Positions 8,967 to 17,615 are shown, counted from the first letter of the stretch. The stretch is 64,000 nt of DNA from SMWD01 sp964629475 (GCA_964629475.1 CAZVQW010000009.1:48730-112729), one strand, 5' to 3'. Notes: a model not told the origin generated them from the sequence alone. A program made the numbers and translations.

Positions 8967-9554
8967 ATGAATATACAGGATGCGCTGACTTTCATCGTCA
9001 AGACTCTTCTCGAGCTTTATATCATTACGTTCGTTCTGCGCTTCATCCTGCAATGGGTGCGTGCTGATTTTCGTAACCCGATTACGCAGTTCTTCGTCCG
9101 CATCACGAACCCACTCGTGATTCCGGCGCGGCGATTGATTCCATCGGTCGGCGGGTTCGATACGGCGTTAATAATTATCGTTCTGCTGCTCGAACTCACC
9201 GTCATGATCGTCCTGATCAACATGAACTGCATGAACGCACCAAATTTTGCCCAGGTAATCGGCCTGACGTTACTGCGTATCGTCTACATGACGCTGCAAA
9301 TATACTTCTTCGTCATCCTCATCTACGTGGTGCTGAGCTGGATCAATCCGGGTACTTATAATCCGGCTACCAATCTTCTGGCCAGTCTGGCCGAACCGGC
9401 ACTGAAACCGTTCCGCCGATTGATCCCGCCGATAGCCGGTTTCGATCTGTCGGCGCTGTTTGCGCTGATCGCGATCCAAGCATTGATGATACTGCTGCAA
9501 TTCGATCGTATGACCGCCGGCATGGACTGCGGATCGATCACAAAATTACTGTGA
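8967..9554 (+). CDS. yggT: YggT family membrane protein
   Basis: Inner-membrane protein of the YGGT family (195 aa), with two copies of the family unit. Copy one is about residues 8-65 (RNPITQFFVRITNPLVIPAR, RLIPSVGGFD) and copy two about 110-175 (TNLLASLAEPALKPFRRLIP, PIAGFD), each flanked by hydrophobic helices, for four or five membrane segments. The function is poorly defined; family members have been linked to osmotic or ion stress tolerance. It lies 33 bases after proC and closes the operon. Confidence 0.92.
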   Translation: MNIQDALTFIVKTLLELYIITFVLRFILQWVRADFRNPITQFFVRITNPLVIPARRLIPSVGGFDTALIIIVLLLELTVMIVLINMNCMNAPNFAQVIGLTLLRIVYMTLQIYFFVILIYVVLSWINPGTYNPATNLLASLAEPALKPFRRLIPPIAGFDLSALFALIAIQALMILLQFDRMTAGMDCGSITKLL

Positions 9555-9590
9555 CCAGGTGGAAAATTGGTGTCAGGCATCAATTAATTT

Positions 9591-10040
9591 TTACAGAGAT
9601 TCATAGACCCGATTTCTTAACCGTATGACATCGCCGCGGGCAATGTAGAGCAGATCGGCGACCTTGCCGATCATGTAGTCTTCGTACTTATCGAGTACTT
9701 TGTCCGCCAACGCGATGCGCCAGAGCATTTCGATAATCTTTTCTTTCTCGGCATAACTGAGTTCGGCATGCAAGATACGTGTGAACTCATGTAATGACAC
9801 CGAGTTTTCAACCGCACGCTCCGCTCGGCCCAACAAGTGCTCTGCACCGACAGCTGACAGGCTGAAATTATCCTTCAGCAATGCAAGCATCGTGTCATGT
9901 TCGATCGCCAGACGCTCATAATCTGCAGCGGCAATCTCGACCAACAGAGCCGCGGTCGCGTGCTCGATCCTGGCCTCACCAATGTCGGCCGATGTCTCTT
10001 CCTCCGACAAGCCGAATAAACTCAGCAAACGATCGATCAT
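9591..10040 (-). CDS. TerB-like (tellurite resistance TerB family) protein
   Basis: Small alpha-helical acidic protein (149 aa) resembling the TerB/COG4103 group: ATAALLVEIAAADYERLAIE near the N-terminus and LSYAEKEKIIEMLWRIALAD, DYMIGKVADLLYI in the C-terminal half. The paired acidic metal-binding pattern typical of TerB is plausible from these blocks. No other ter genes are nearby, so a tellurite role should not be assumed. Its ATG overlaps the stop of the upstream hydrolase by four bases, so the two are translationally coupled. Confidence 0.75.
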   Translation of the reverse strand: MIDRLLSLFGLSEEETSADIGEARIEHATAALLVEIAAADYERLAIEHDTMLALLKDNFSLSAVGAEHLLGRAERAVENSVSLHEFTRILHAELSYAEKEKIIEMLWRIALADKVLDKYEDYMIGKVADLLYIARGDVIRLRNRVYESL

Positions 10041-10690
10041 TCATCACCCCACTGAGCCACAAGGTGGTCGACAACAATCGTTCGCAACTTCGTTAACCGA
10101 CCATGGAAGAAATGCCCGGTATTGGGCACAACTACGAGTTCCGGCCCGGGCGTCAGTCCGTTAACCCATTCGATCACCTCATCACACGGCACAACCGCAT
10201 CGGTCTCACCCTGCACGATCAGCCATGGACACTCCGGCTGGCGGTTACCCAGCAATTCAGCCATGCGCGATGCGGCGGGCGCGACCGTAACGAGCTGGAC
10301 CGGATCGGCTGACAGCGCGGCGCGGGCTGCCACCATACCGCCGAAAGAAAACCCGAGCAGGCACAGTTCAGCGCCCGGATAACGTTGTGCAGCCCAGTCA
10401 ACCACGGCCAGCACATCGTCCGTCTCACCGATGCCGCCGGCGAAAGCGCCTTCACTCGCACCAACGCCACGAAAATTAAAACGAATCGCCGGTATACCAA
10501 GCTCATTCATCGCGCGGGACAAAGTATGCACAATCTTATTTGTCATCGTGCCCTGATGCAGAGGGTGCGGATGACACACAATCGCAACCCGGCGGTCATC
10601 GCTCACCCGCGGCGCTTCCAGCAGAGCCTCGATCTGCCCAACCGGCCCGCCGATCGTCAGCGCATCTCTGCGCAGCGCCTTACTACTCAC
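10037..10690 (-). CDS. Alpha/beta hydrolase
   Basis: Serine hydrolase fold of the COG2945-type group (217 aa from GTG 10690). Visible features are the strand and oxyanion region VAIVCHPHPLHQGTMTNK, FNFRGVGASEG, the nucleophile elbow GFSFGG, an acid in QGETDAVVP, and the late histidine in NTGHFFHGRL. The frame is open to 10762, but GTG 10690 is preferred because GGGAG lies eight bases before it and the extra leader is not family-like. Substrate unknown. Forms a two-gene unit with the TerB-like gene. Confidence 0.85.
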   Translation of the reverse strand: MSSKALRRDALTIGGPVGQIEALLEAPRVSDDRRVAIVCHPHPLHQGTMTNKIVHTLSRAMNELGIPAIRFNFRGVGASEGAFAGGIGETDDVLAVVDWAAQRYPGAELCLLGFSFGGMVAARAALSADPVQLVTVAPAASRMAELLGNRQPECPWLIVQGETDAVVPCDEVIEWVNGLTPGPELVVVPNTGHFFHGRLTKLRTIVVDHLVAQWGDE

Positions 10691-10843
10691 CAAACACACT
10701 CCCGAAGACTTACCGACTCTAATAGCCGGCGCTATTGTAAAGGCTATCGACTGATCGAACATCTACCTCTGGTTAATAAGGTAATGGGCGAGAATCGATG
10801 GAATGGCATATCATGGAACACGCACGACGACGGGGAGACCATC

Positions 10844-11473
10844 ATGCTTCTTACATCCACAACCTTCGAACACAATGGAATAATCCCGGAACGCTGCGCA
10901 TTCGGTATTCCGGATACCGATGAACACCTCAAGCTCGGTGAGAACAGGAATCCCCAACTCAGCTGGGGCGATGTTCCACCCGATGCAAATTCGCTCGTAC
11001 TGTTGTGCATAGATCCGGACGTGCCGTCATCGGCAGAAAACTTCAACAAGGAAGGGGCGACAATCGAATTAAATCTGCCGCGCGTGGACTTTATTCACTG
11101 GGTCATGATCGACATACCCGCACAAGCCGGTTCGATCGATGAAGGCGCCTGCTCAGATGGTATCGTGCCAAGTGGCAAGAATAACCCGACCGGACCGGCG
11201 GGATCCCGCCAGGGCATCAATGACTATACGAATTTCATGGCCGGTGATCCGGATATGGAAGGCGATTACTACGGTTACGACGGTCCGTGCCCACCCTGGA
11301 ACGACGAACGTCTGCATCACTATCACTTCACGTTATACGCGCTCGATCTCGAGCAATTACCGGTTGCCAAACACTTCACGGCGTCTGATGTACTCGCGGC
11401 TATCGAGGCTCATATCATTGATTCAGTGACACTAATCGGCACATACAGCCTGAATCCGGACGTGCCGGCATAG
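10844..11473 (+). CDS. YbhB/YbcL family (PEBP-like) protein
   Basis: Phosphatidylethanolamine-binding/Raf-kinase-inhibitor-like fold protein (209 aa). It shows NPQLSWGDVPPDANSLVLLC, the binding-site DPDVPS segment, FIHWVMIDIPA and a late YHFTLYALD block. Bacterial members have no firmly known ligand. The frame is open far upstream, overlapping the divergent hydrolase, but ATG 10844 is chosen because the domain begins there and GGGGAGA sits six bases before it. No signal peptide, so cytoplasmic. Stands alone between divergent neighbours. Confidence 0.88.
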   Translation: MLLTSTTFEHNGIIPERCAFGIPDTDEHLKLGENRNPQLSWGDVPPDANSLVLLCIDPDVPSSAENFNKEGATIELNLPRVDFIHWVMIDIPAQAGSIDEGACSDGIVPSGKNNPTGPAGSRQGINDYTNFMAGDPDMEGDYYGYDGPCPPWNDERLHHYHFTLYALDLEQLPVAKHFTASDVLAAIEAHIIDSVTLIGTYSLNPDVPA

Positions 11474-11615
11474 AAACCTCCGGCTCCCTGTTTTAGTGGC
11501 TGAACTCATGGCGCCGCGCAGAATCAATAACTTTCACTGTTAATCCCGCCTGTTGCGGTCGATTCATCGCTTGCGGCAACGACTGGCGGAAAGTGAATAT
11601 AGGCAAACTGGCCTA

Positions 11616-11665
11616 TTGACATCGCGGAACAGCACAACCCATACTTAGCTAAGTTTAGCTAAACT
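11616..11665 (+). promoter_or_regulatory. Toxin-antitoxin promoter with tandem TTAGCTAA operators
   Basis: A -35-like TTGACA at 11616-11621 is followed by two exact copies of the palindrome TTAGCTAA at 11646-11653 and 11656-11663. The copies are 10 bases apart, one helical turn, and lie 13 bases before the antitoxin start. A CATACT at 11641-11646 could serve as a loosely spaced -10. Autorepression by the antitoxin or toxin-antitoxin complex is the usual arrangement and is inferred here. Confidence 0.6.
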
Positions 11666-11676
11666 AATGGTGTCTG

Positions 11677-11919
11677 ATGTCAACGATTCAGGTCAATATG
11701 CACGAGGCAAAATCCCAACTCTCCCAATTGGGAGAAAAAGCATGGGCAGGAGAAAGAGTTGTGATCGCCAAGGCAGGAAAGCCCTACCTGGATCTATTCC
11801 CCCATAAGGGCAAACGCAAACCGCGGGAACCAGGCCGATTCAAAGGCAAAATAAAGATGTCGAAGGCGTTCGATCAAACACCTGTCGACATCATCGATGC
11901 CTTTGAAGGAAACGATTGA
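11677..11919 (+). CDS. Type II antitoxin, Phd/YefM family
   Basis: 80-residue antitoxin. The Phd/YefM N-terminal DNA-binding fold is recognisable in IQVNMHEAKSQLSQLGEKAW followed by GERVVIAKAGKPYLDL. The basic middle and C-terminal SKAFDQTPVDIIDAFEGND would be the toxin-neutralising tail. Its stop shares a base with the toxin start (TGATG), giving coupled translation. Such proteins bind palindromes in their own promoter; two TTAGCTAA sites just upstream fit this. Confidence 0.9.
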   Translation: MSTIQVNMHEAKSQLSQLGEKAWAGERVVIAKAGKPYLDLFPHKGKRKPREPGRFKGKIKMSKAFDQTPVDIIDAFEGND

Positions 11920-12305
11920 TGCGGCGGTTGCTGCTCGATACGCACATTTTGTTGTGGTGGCTGTCCGACGACGAAAATCTCGGCGAGCAGGCCAAGAAAA
12001 TGATTGCCGACACTCGCAATGAAGTTTTCATCAGTGCAGCGACAACATGGGAGATCGCGATCAAGAAAGCCAAGGGCCTGTTAGAGGCGCCTAACGATAT
12101 GGACCGCATTGTTGAAGATGAGGGGTTCAGTAAATTGCCTGTTTCACTGTTTCACGGCGAGAAAGCGGGAGACTTGCCAGAGATTTATCGCGATCCTTTT
12201 GACCGAATGCTGGTCGCACAGGCTCAGGCAGAGGGACTAGAGATCATGACAGTCGATCCCGAGATACCGAAATACGGAATCAAACTGATTGATCCGCGGA
12301 ATTAA
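11919..12305 (+). CDS. PIN-domain toxin, VapC-like
   Basis: 128-residue PIN-domain ribonuclease of the COG3744 type often paired with Phd-like antitoxins. Acidic metal-binding residues are visible in LLLDTHILLWWLSDDE, in ATTWEIAIKKAKG, and in DPFDRMLVAQAQ. A TTG three bases earlier is possible, but ATG 11919 overlapping the antitoxin stop is preferred. The target RNA cannot be told from sequence. Together with the antitoxin it forms a complete, apparently intact module. Confidence 0.92.
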   Translation: MRRLLLDTHILLWWLSDDENLGEQAKKMIADTRNEVFISAATTWEIAIKKAKGLLEAPNDMDRIVEDEGFSKLPVSLFHGEKAGDLPEIYRDPFDRMLVAQAQAEGLEIMTVDPEIPKYGIKLIDPRN

Positions 12306-12462
12306 TATACTAGAATAACAGCAGCATTCGGAAGCAGGGATCGTGTAGCTTTCGCCAGCTTTTTATACAGGGTGATATTACTCAGCGCCCTATGATGTTG
12401 TTCAGCATCGCAACAATCTATAGCGGCGACATGGACAGATGGTTACCTTCAGCGCCTTTCCC

Positions 12463-12861
12463 TCAATCTTTATCTTCAAGATCCAGCGACGCCGAATTGA
12501 TGCAATAGCGCTGACCTGTCGGCTGCGGACCATCGGGGAAAACATGTCCCAGGTGTGCGCCGCAAGCTGCACACAGGGCCTCATCACGAATTCTGCCGTG
12601 GCTCGTGTCACGCTCGATCCGAATACGCGCCGGATCGACGGATTCAAAAAAACTTGGCCAACCCGAGCCTGAGTCGAATTTTGTTTCCGAGTCGAACAAC
12701 TCAGCACCACAGCAGATACAGACGTACATGCCCGTTTTCTTGCAGTCATGGTACACACCGGTAAATGCAGGCTCCGTGCCTTTCTGCTGCGTTACATGAA
12801 ACTGCTCCGGTGTCAGACGCGCACGCAATGCTTCTGTTGAACTGTCTTTCTTACCGGACAT
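12463..12861 (-). CDS. msrB: Peptide methionine-R-sulfoxide reductase MsrB
   Basis: Reduces methionine-R-sulfoxide in proteins. 132 aa, normal for stand-alone MsrB. Two zinc-binding CxxC pairs (CICCGAELF and CAACGAHLGHVF), the GSGWPSFFESV substrate segment, and the catalytic cysteine in QRYCINSASL are present. No MsrA fusion. A cytosolic enzyme; no signal peptide. The 157 bases between the toxin gene and this gene hold no recognised feature. Confidence 0.97.
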   Translation of the reverse strand: MSGKKDSSTEALRARLTPEQFHVTQQKGTEPAFTGVYHDCKKTGMYVCICCGAELFDSETKFDSGSGWPSFFESVDPARIRIERDTSHGRIRDEALCAACGAHLGHVFPDGPQPTGQRYCINSASLDLEDKD

Positions 12862-12962
12862 AGTCCGTCTCCACTATCAACTACAGATCATGATTCTAGC
12901 CCGAATATTGCACCCGGGTCAGTTATCATGGCTAACCATTCATTTTACTTTCACCCAGTCTA

Positions 12963-13886
12963 TTGCCGCACTCAGACACACATTCGCACGGACATGGCCA
13001 CGATCATCATGTCCCGACGGACATGAACCGGATCTTTGCCCTCGGCGTTATCCTGAATATTGTTTTTGTCATTATCGAAGCGGCATATGGGCTCGTCGCC
13101 GGCTCCCTGGCGCTGCTCGCGGATGCCGGCCATAACCTCAGCGATGTCATGAGCCTGCTGCTGGCCTGGGGTGCAAACGTGCTGGCCCAGAAGAAACCAA
13201 CGCCACGCAGAACTTATGGCCTGCGCCGCGCAACCAACCTGGCGGCTCTGCTGAGTTCGATCCTGCTGCTGCTCGCCATGGGCGGTATCGCGTGGGAAGC
13301 ATTAGACAGATTCACCACTGCCGTCACCATTGACGGCCGGATCGTGATCATCGTTGCCGCGATCGGCGTCGTCATCAACGGCATCACGGCATGGCTATTC
13401 GCCGCCGGCAGCAAACACGACCTGAACGTCAAAGCCGCATTCCTGCACATGGCGGCCGATACCGGCGTGTCGATCGGCGTCGTACTCGGTGGTATCGGCA
13501 TTCTGCTGTTTGGCTGGTACTGGGCAGATCCCGTGATCACGCTGATCATCGTCGTGGTCATACTCATCAGCACCTGGGGCGTATTGCGCGACTCACTCGA
13601 TCTGGCATTCGATTCGGTACCGCGCGATATCGATCCACAACAGGTTCGTGATTACCTGTCCGGTCTGCCGGGCGTCAGTACCGTTCACGATTTACACATC
13701 TGGGGCATGAGCACGACCGAAACCGCGCTGACCGCACACCTTGTCATGCCCGACGGTAATGGTCAGGATGAATTTCTGCAGCGCATTTCCGATGAGCTGA
13801 TGAACCGGTTTCGGATTGCACATGCAACCATTCAGGTCGAGCGCGGTGAAATTGATCACGGGTGTGACGGGGAGGGGCGGCCGTGA
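12963..13886 (+). CDS. Cation diffusion facilitator metal exporter
   Basis: CDF family antiporter (307 aa), probably exporting Zn2+ or a similar divalent ion. A His-rich N-terminus (SHGHGHDHH) precedes six membrane segments. The metal site motifs HNLSD in segment II and HMAADTG in segment V give the HxxxD pairs, and a C-terminal cytoplasmic domain (VSTVHDLHIWGMSTTETALT) follows. The longest frame starts at TTG 12963; ATG 13023 (MNRIFALG) would lose the His tract, so the upstream start is favoured but not certain. A REP element begins right after the stop. Confidence 0.92.
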   Translation: MPHSDTHSHGHGHDHHVPTDMNRIFALGVILNIVFVIIEAAYGLVAGSLALLADAGHNLSDVMSLLLAWGANVLAQKKPTPRRTYGLRRATNLAALLSSILLLLAMGGIAWEALDRFTTAVTIDGRIVIIVAAIGVVINGITAWLFAAGSKHDLNVKAAFLHMAADTGVSIGVVLGGIGILLFGWYWADPVITLIIVVVILISTWGVLRDSLDLAFDSVPRDIDPQQVRDYLSGLPGVSTVHDLHIWGMSTTETALTAHLVMPDGNGQDEFLQRISDELMNRFRIAHATIQVERGEIDHGCDGEGRP

Positions 13887-13887
13887 A

Positions 13888-13910
13888 TCGCGGCTAAAGC
13901 CGCTCCCACA
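13888..13910. repeat. REP element, single copy
   Basis: A 23-base palindromic repeat containing GCGGCTAAAGCCGCTCCCAC begins one base after the CDF stop. It is identical to both arms of the inverted pair at 32322-32388. Such REP sequences in Pseudomonas and Xanthomonadales fold into hairpins and are mobilised by RAYT transposases; no RAYT gene is in this window. Lying between converging CDF and htpG genes, it could also act in transcript 3-prime end stability. Confidence 0.9.
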
Positions 13911-13916
13911 ATTGCC

Positions 13917-15845
13917 CTAACCGCTGAGTTCGAGCAACAACCGATTCAAGCGCGTCGCATAGGCCCCGGGATCGGTCAGCTGTTGCCCCTCGGACAACCG
14001 CGCCTGATCGAGCAATACAGCCGCCAGGTCGCCGAAGCGCTGCTCATCCTGTTCTGCGTCGAGCCGATTGATTAACGGGTGATCGGCATTAATCTCAAAA
14101 ACCGGCTTGCTGTCCGGAACGCTCTGACCGGATGCTTCGAGAATCTTGCGCATCTGTGCGCCCATATCATGCTCGCCGATCGCAAGACAGGCGGGCGAGT
14201 CGGTCAGGCGGTCGGTCAGGCGAACCTCTTCGACATCATCCTTGAGTTGCTCGTGCAAGCGTTCGAGAAACGCCTTGTGCTCACCGTCGTCCTGCTCTTT
14301 CTTCTCTGCATCATCCCTGGCGCCGAGATCCAGTTCACCGCGGCGAATATCGCGTAGCTCTTTACCGTCAAACTCGGTCAGATGGCCCATGACCCATTCG
14401 TCGATCGGATCCGACAGCAACAACACTTCGACGCCTTTCTTGCGGAATACTTCGAGGTGTGGACTTGCACTTGCCGACTTGTGACTATCTGCTGTCACAT
14501 AATAGATCTTGTCCTGGTCTTCCTTCATGCGCGACACGTAATCAGCCAGCGACTGATCCTGTTTCTCGCTGTCCGTGTGCGTCGTTGCGAAACGCAGCAG
14601 GCCGGCAATCTTTTCGCGATTCGCAAAATCCTCTGCCGGGCCCTCCTTGATGACACGACCAAACTCATCCCAGAAACCCTGGTATTTGTCGGCGTCCCCG
14701 GACGCCAGCTTGCCCAGCATATCCAGCACTCGTTTGGTCAGCGCGCTCTTGATGGCGTCAACCGTCGCATCCTGTTGTAACAACTCACGCGACACATTCA
14801 AAGACAAATCATTCGAGTCGATAATGCCGCGAATAAAACGCAGGTAGAGCGGCAGGAACTGCTCTGCCTCATCCATGATGAACACACGCTGGACGTAGAG
14901 CTTCAACCCACGCGGTGACTCCCGGTTCCACAAATCGAACGGCGGTTTGGTCGGCAGGTAGAGAAGGCTCGTATATTCGCGTTTGCCTTCAACACGATTA
15001 TGACTCCAGAGCAGCGGCTCATGAAAATCATGCGCGATGTGCTTATAGAACTCGTGATACTCGTCATCTTCGATGTCGCCACGCGGCCGCGTCCATAGCG
15101 CCTTGGCCGTGTTGACCATTTCATACTCCGGGGCCTCCTCCGGCTCGGGGGCGCCTTCGGCCTCATCATCCGCCTTCTCTTCAACGGGTACCGCTGCGGC
15201 CTTCATCTCGACCGGAAATGCAATATGGTCGGAATACTTGCTGACGAGGTTGCGCAGACGATAGTCGTCGGCAAACTCCGTGGCATCCTCACGCAGATGC
15301 AAAAGAACCGTGGTACCGCGCTCGGTACGGTCGATGGTTTCGACCGTGAATTCACCATCGCCATCGGACATCCAGTGCACGCCTTCACCTGCCGGAACGC
15401 CGGCCCGGCGCGTGAATACCTCGACTTTTCCGGCAACAATGAATGCGGAATAAAACCCGACGCCGAAACGGCCGATCAGATTCGCATCCTTTTTCGAGTC
15501 GGCAGTCATTGCCTGCAGATACTCGCTGGTTCCGGAGCGCGCGATCGTGCCGAGCTGCTGCACGACATCATCGTGCGTCATGCCTATGCCGTTGTCGGTA
15601 ATGCTGAGCGTATTGGCCTCGGGGTCGACATCGATACGGATCGTCAAATCCGCACCATCCTCGAGCAGTTTTTCATCTGCGATGGCCTCGAAACGCAACT
15701 TGTCCGCTGCATCCGAGGCATTGGAAATCAATTCACGCAGAAAGATCTCCCGATTACTGTACAGGGAGTGGATCATCAGGTGCAGAAGCTGTTTAACCTC
15801 TGCCTGGAAGCCATGGGTTTCGCTGGCCGTTGCTGTTGTCGTCAT
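13917..15845 (-). CDS. htpG: Chaperone HtpG (Hsp90)
   Basis: ATP-dependent Hsp90 chaperone (642 aa). The N-terminal GHKL ATPase shows ELISNASDAADKLR, DNGIGM and GRFGVGFYSAF; the middle domain includes GIIDSNDLSLNVSRELLQQD; the C-terminal dimerisation domain closes it. An acidic linker at about residues 220-240 (EEKADDEAEGAPEPEEAPE) is longer than in E. coli HtpG. Heat-shock control is supported by a sigma-32-type promoter about 68 bases upstream. Confidence 0.98.
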   Translation of the reverse strand: MTTTATASETHGFQAEVKQLLHLMIHSLYSNREIFLRELISNASDAADKLRFEAIADEKLLEDGADLTIRIDVDPEANTLSITDNGIGMTHDDVVQQLGTIARSGTSEYLQAMTADSKKDANLIGRFGVGFYSAFIVAGKVEVFTRRAGVPAGEGVHWMSDGDGEFTVETIDRTERGTTVLLHLREDATEFADDYRLRNLVSKYSDHIAFPVEMKAAAVPVEEKADDEAEGAPEPEEAPEYEMVNTAKALWTRPRGDIEDDEYHEFYKHIAHDFHEPLLWSHNRVEGKREYTSLLYLPTKPPFDLWNRESPRGLKLYVQRVFIMDEAEQFLPLYLRFIRGIIDSNDLSLNVSRELLQQDATVDAIKSALTKRVLDMLGKLASGDADKYQGFWDEFGRVIKEGPAEDFANREKIAGLLRFATTHTDSEKQDQSLADYVSRMKEDQDKIYYVTADSHKSASASPHLEVFRKKGVEVLLLSDPIDEWVMGHLTEFDGKELRDIRRGELDLGARDDAEKKEQDDGEHKAFLERLHEQLKDDVEEVRLTDRLTDSPACLAIGEHDMGAQMRKILEASGQSVPDSKPVFEINADHPLINRLDAEQDEQRFGDLAAVLLDQARLSEGQQLTDPGAYATRLNRLLLELSG

Positions 15846-15912
15846 GTTTTTTTCACCGGATTCATCTGAATGAAACCCGTTCCCGGTCGAACCGCGTCAG
15901 GGTGCGGGCAGA

Positions 15913-15941
15913 ATATGGGGATCGGTCGGTGAAAATTCAAC
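15913..15941 (-). promoter_or_regulatory. Sigma-32-type promoter of htpG
   Basis: Read on the - strand: GTTGAA (15936-15941), 15 bases, then CCCCATAT (15913-15920). This fits the heat-shock sigma factor consensus CTTGAA-N13 to 17-CCCCATNT with one mismatch in the -35. Transcription would begin near 15905, giving a 5-prime leader of about 60 bases before the htpG ATG. Confidence 0.75.
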
Positions 15942-15996
15942 CCCGTGATGGCCGATTATTCCATGCGGAAGCCGGGGCGCAGGATTCGGAGCGGAG

Positions 15997-16248
15997 CTAA
16001 ACCTGTGGCCGGGCGACGCGGGACTGTCTGCGCCGCGAACGCACCCAGCTGATTAACTCGAAGAGAACATAGGTCGTCACGCCGACGATCGCCAGCCATC
16101 GCACAACAGGACTGAATACCATGGCCGTGACGGCCACGATCGTCACCATGAGTCGCAGGAAAACCCAGCGAAAGTAGCCGGCCCAGGACTGATGCAGGGC
16201 GAGTATGGAACTATCGAGGTTGTCGAGACATTTCGGAATCCACTCCAT
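15997..16248 (-). CDS. Small two-helix membrane protein, unrecognised
   Basis: 83 residues from ATG 16248. After an amphipathic start (MEWIPKCLDNLDSSILALHQ) come two hydrophobic stretches, about residues 26-43 and 47-64 (VVRWLAIVGVTTYVLFELIS), and a very basic tail (RSRRRQSRVARPQV), so a small inner-membrane protein with a positive cytoplasmic end is likely. The start shares a base with the stop of the upstream 61-residue ORF (TGATG), which supports real, coupled translation. A GTG at 16254 is an alternative. No family recognised. Confidence 0.55.
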   Translation of the reverse strand: MEWIPKCLDNLDSSILALHQSWAGYFRWVFLRLMVTIVAVTAMVFSPVVRWLAIVGVTTYVLFELISWVRSRRRQSRVARPQV

Positions 16249-16433
16249 CAACACGCATCGTCCGTTTCTACAACGTACAGATGCGGCTTTAGAGGTTCTT
16301 CCGAAGTATGAATGTCTTCCGCCCCATGATCGAATCTGCCACGAACACTATCCAGTGCCTCCGCGATCCATTCGCGTCGGCGTACGGTATGTTCATTGGA
16401 AAACTCGGTTCCGCTATGTTTAATTTTGGACAT
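16248..16433 (-). CDS. Small hypothetical protein, 61 aa
   Basis: Unrecognised, polar and without membrane segments. It contains an R/E-rich stretch (EHTVRRREWIAEALDSVRG) and ends in acidic residues. The main support is its TGATG overlap with the small membrane protein behind it. No good ribosome-binding site is visible before ATG 16431-16433, so it could also be non-coding. Confidence 0.4.
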   Translation of the reverse strand: MSKIKHSGTEFSNEHTVRRREWIAEALDSVRGRFDHGAEDIHTSEEPLKPHLYVVETDDAC

Positions 16434-16541
16434 AGTCTTTGTCTTATCTCAATCTTGCCAGGGACCAGGTATCAATATATTGCTACCTCATCCCAAACAT
16501 GTCGTGAATAAAAATTCACTGGTGGTCACAGTTAATTCTTT

Positions 16542-16829
16542 TTAATCGTCCGAATGCCAATCGCGTCGAACTTTTTCTGACCAGTTCCGATAACCTTTCC
16601 AAGTATACAGTCCGGGATCCAACGGGGCACGCTTTTTCTCCGGCGCCTGGACTCGCGTTAACCAGCGACGGTAGGCTTCCCAACCACTGACATCCTTTCC
16701 ATCGGCGGATACCAGCCCTTTCTCGCGCCGATCACTGGTAACTTTATCGTAACTTGGCTGTACGTTTCGACTCGGAAAACCGTTCGCGTATTTTTGTGCT
16801 AATGAATTATATTTTTGCTCGCTCATCAA
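16542..16829 (-). CDS. Hypothetical protein with Trp/Tyr repeat motif, 95 aa
   Basis: Unrecognised soluble basic protein. Its second half has two similar segments: SGWEAYRRWLTRVQ (about 48-61) and YTWKGYRNWSEKVRRDW (about 75-91), both following the pattern W-x-x-Y-R-x-W-x-x-x-V. Between them is a Lys/Pro-rich linker. The region is AT-richer than its surroundings. Start ATG 16829 or 16826. A protein or nucleic acid binding role is only a guess. Confidence 0.5.
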   Translation of the reverse strand: MMSEQKYNSLAQKYANGFPSRNVQPSYDKVTSDRREKGLVSADGKDVSGWEAYRRWLTRVQAPEKKRAPLDPGLYTWKGYRNWSEKVRRDWHSDD

Positions 16830-17111
16830 GTTTTGCCTGTGCTGTTACTGTTGTTACAGCTTAGAGACGAAAGCAAAGATGAGCTATGAACTGCATCACA
16901 GACACATTCATTTAACCTGTTGATTATATAAAAAGTTTAGTGACGCACTTCACCAATACTTAAATAACGATTCATTAACACAGCTGGCAAGTTGCGCCTT
17001 CCAGCTACATGCGCTGTTGATGGATAAATGCAGACAACAGTTTATCGAGATGCGACATAATCTTTTGTCGTCGCGAACTCCGCAGACTTCAGCCGTGATT
17101 CGACACGCGTA
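16830..17111. other. AT-rich intergenic region, no gene seen
   Basis: About 280 bases, clearly AT-richer than the flanks, between the start of the 95-residue ORF and the end of the L,D-transpeptidase gene. It holds a pair of GTTAC repeats at about 16840-16856, just before the small ORF start, that could bind a regulator. No tRNA, terminator or convincing ORF was found. Confidence 0.5.
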
Positions 17112-17615
17112 TCAGGGAGAAATTTCGATTGGTGTATCGGTCGACGTCATCAGCCATATATCGACCATGTCGGCATTGGAGACCGCAATGCAGCCATTCG
17201 TCCAGTCGTTCTGCTGATAATATGCCTGACCATATTTCGGATTATTCGGCTGGCCATGAATCATGATTTGCCCACCGGGATCAATGCCGAGCTTACGTGA
17301 TTCGCGAATATCTTCCGCATCCGGATAGGAAATCTGAATCGACAGAAAAAAATCACTGGCCGGATTGCGTTTGCTCAGCTTGTACGAACCTTCGGGTGTA
17401 CGAAAATCACCCTCTGCCTTCTTGTCACCCTTCGGCAACAAGCCGAGCGCAATGTTCATTGTCCGCAGTACACTGTCATTTTTCATCAGCAGCAACGTAC
17501 GATCAGCTTTCCTGATGATCACCCGGTCGGCCATATCAAACTCACCAGCGCCACACGACATGGCAAACAGGCAGCCGACAATCAGAGTTTTCGTAAACAG
17601 CTTCTCGAGTTTCAC
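17112..17615 (-). CDS. L,D-transpeptidase (YkuD/ErfK family)
   Basis: Periplasmic enzyme (167 aa from GTG 17615) expected to form 3-3 peptidoglycan cross-links or attach proteins to the wall. The catalytic YkuD pattern is intact: IMIHGQPN (conserved His) and NGCIAVSN (nucleophile Cys), after RTPEGSYKLSKRN. A hydrophobic leader (FTKTLIVGCLFAMSC) acts as signal peptide; the Cys may be lipidated, though the lipobox is imperfect. TTG 17633 is a longer alternative start; GTG 17615 is chosen because it puts a basic residue directly before the leader and has GGA nine bases upstream. Confidence 0.88.
   Translation of the reverse strand: MKLEKLFTKTLIVGCLFAMSCGAGEFDMADRVIIRKADRTLLLMKNDSVLRTMNIALGLLPKGDKKAEGDFRTPEGSYKLSKRNPASDFFLSIQISYPDAEDIRESRKLGIDPGGQIMIHGQPNNPKYGQAYYQQNDWTNGCIAVSNADMVDIWLMTSTDTPIEISP

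Noticed and set aside
10385..10843. N-terminal extension of the YbhB/YbcL frame
   Set aside because: Lies antisense to the hydrolase gene; the domain and a strong ribosome site begin at 10844.
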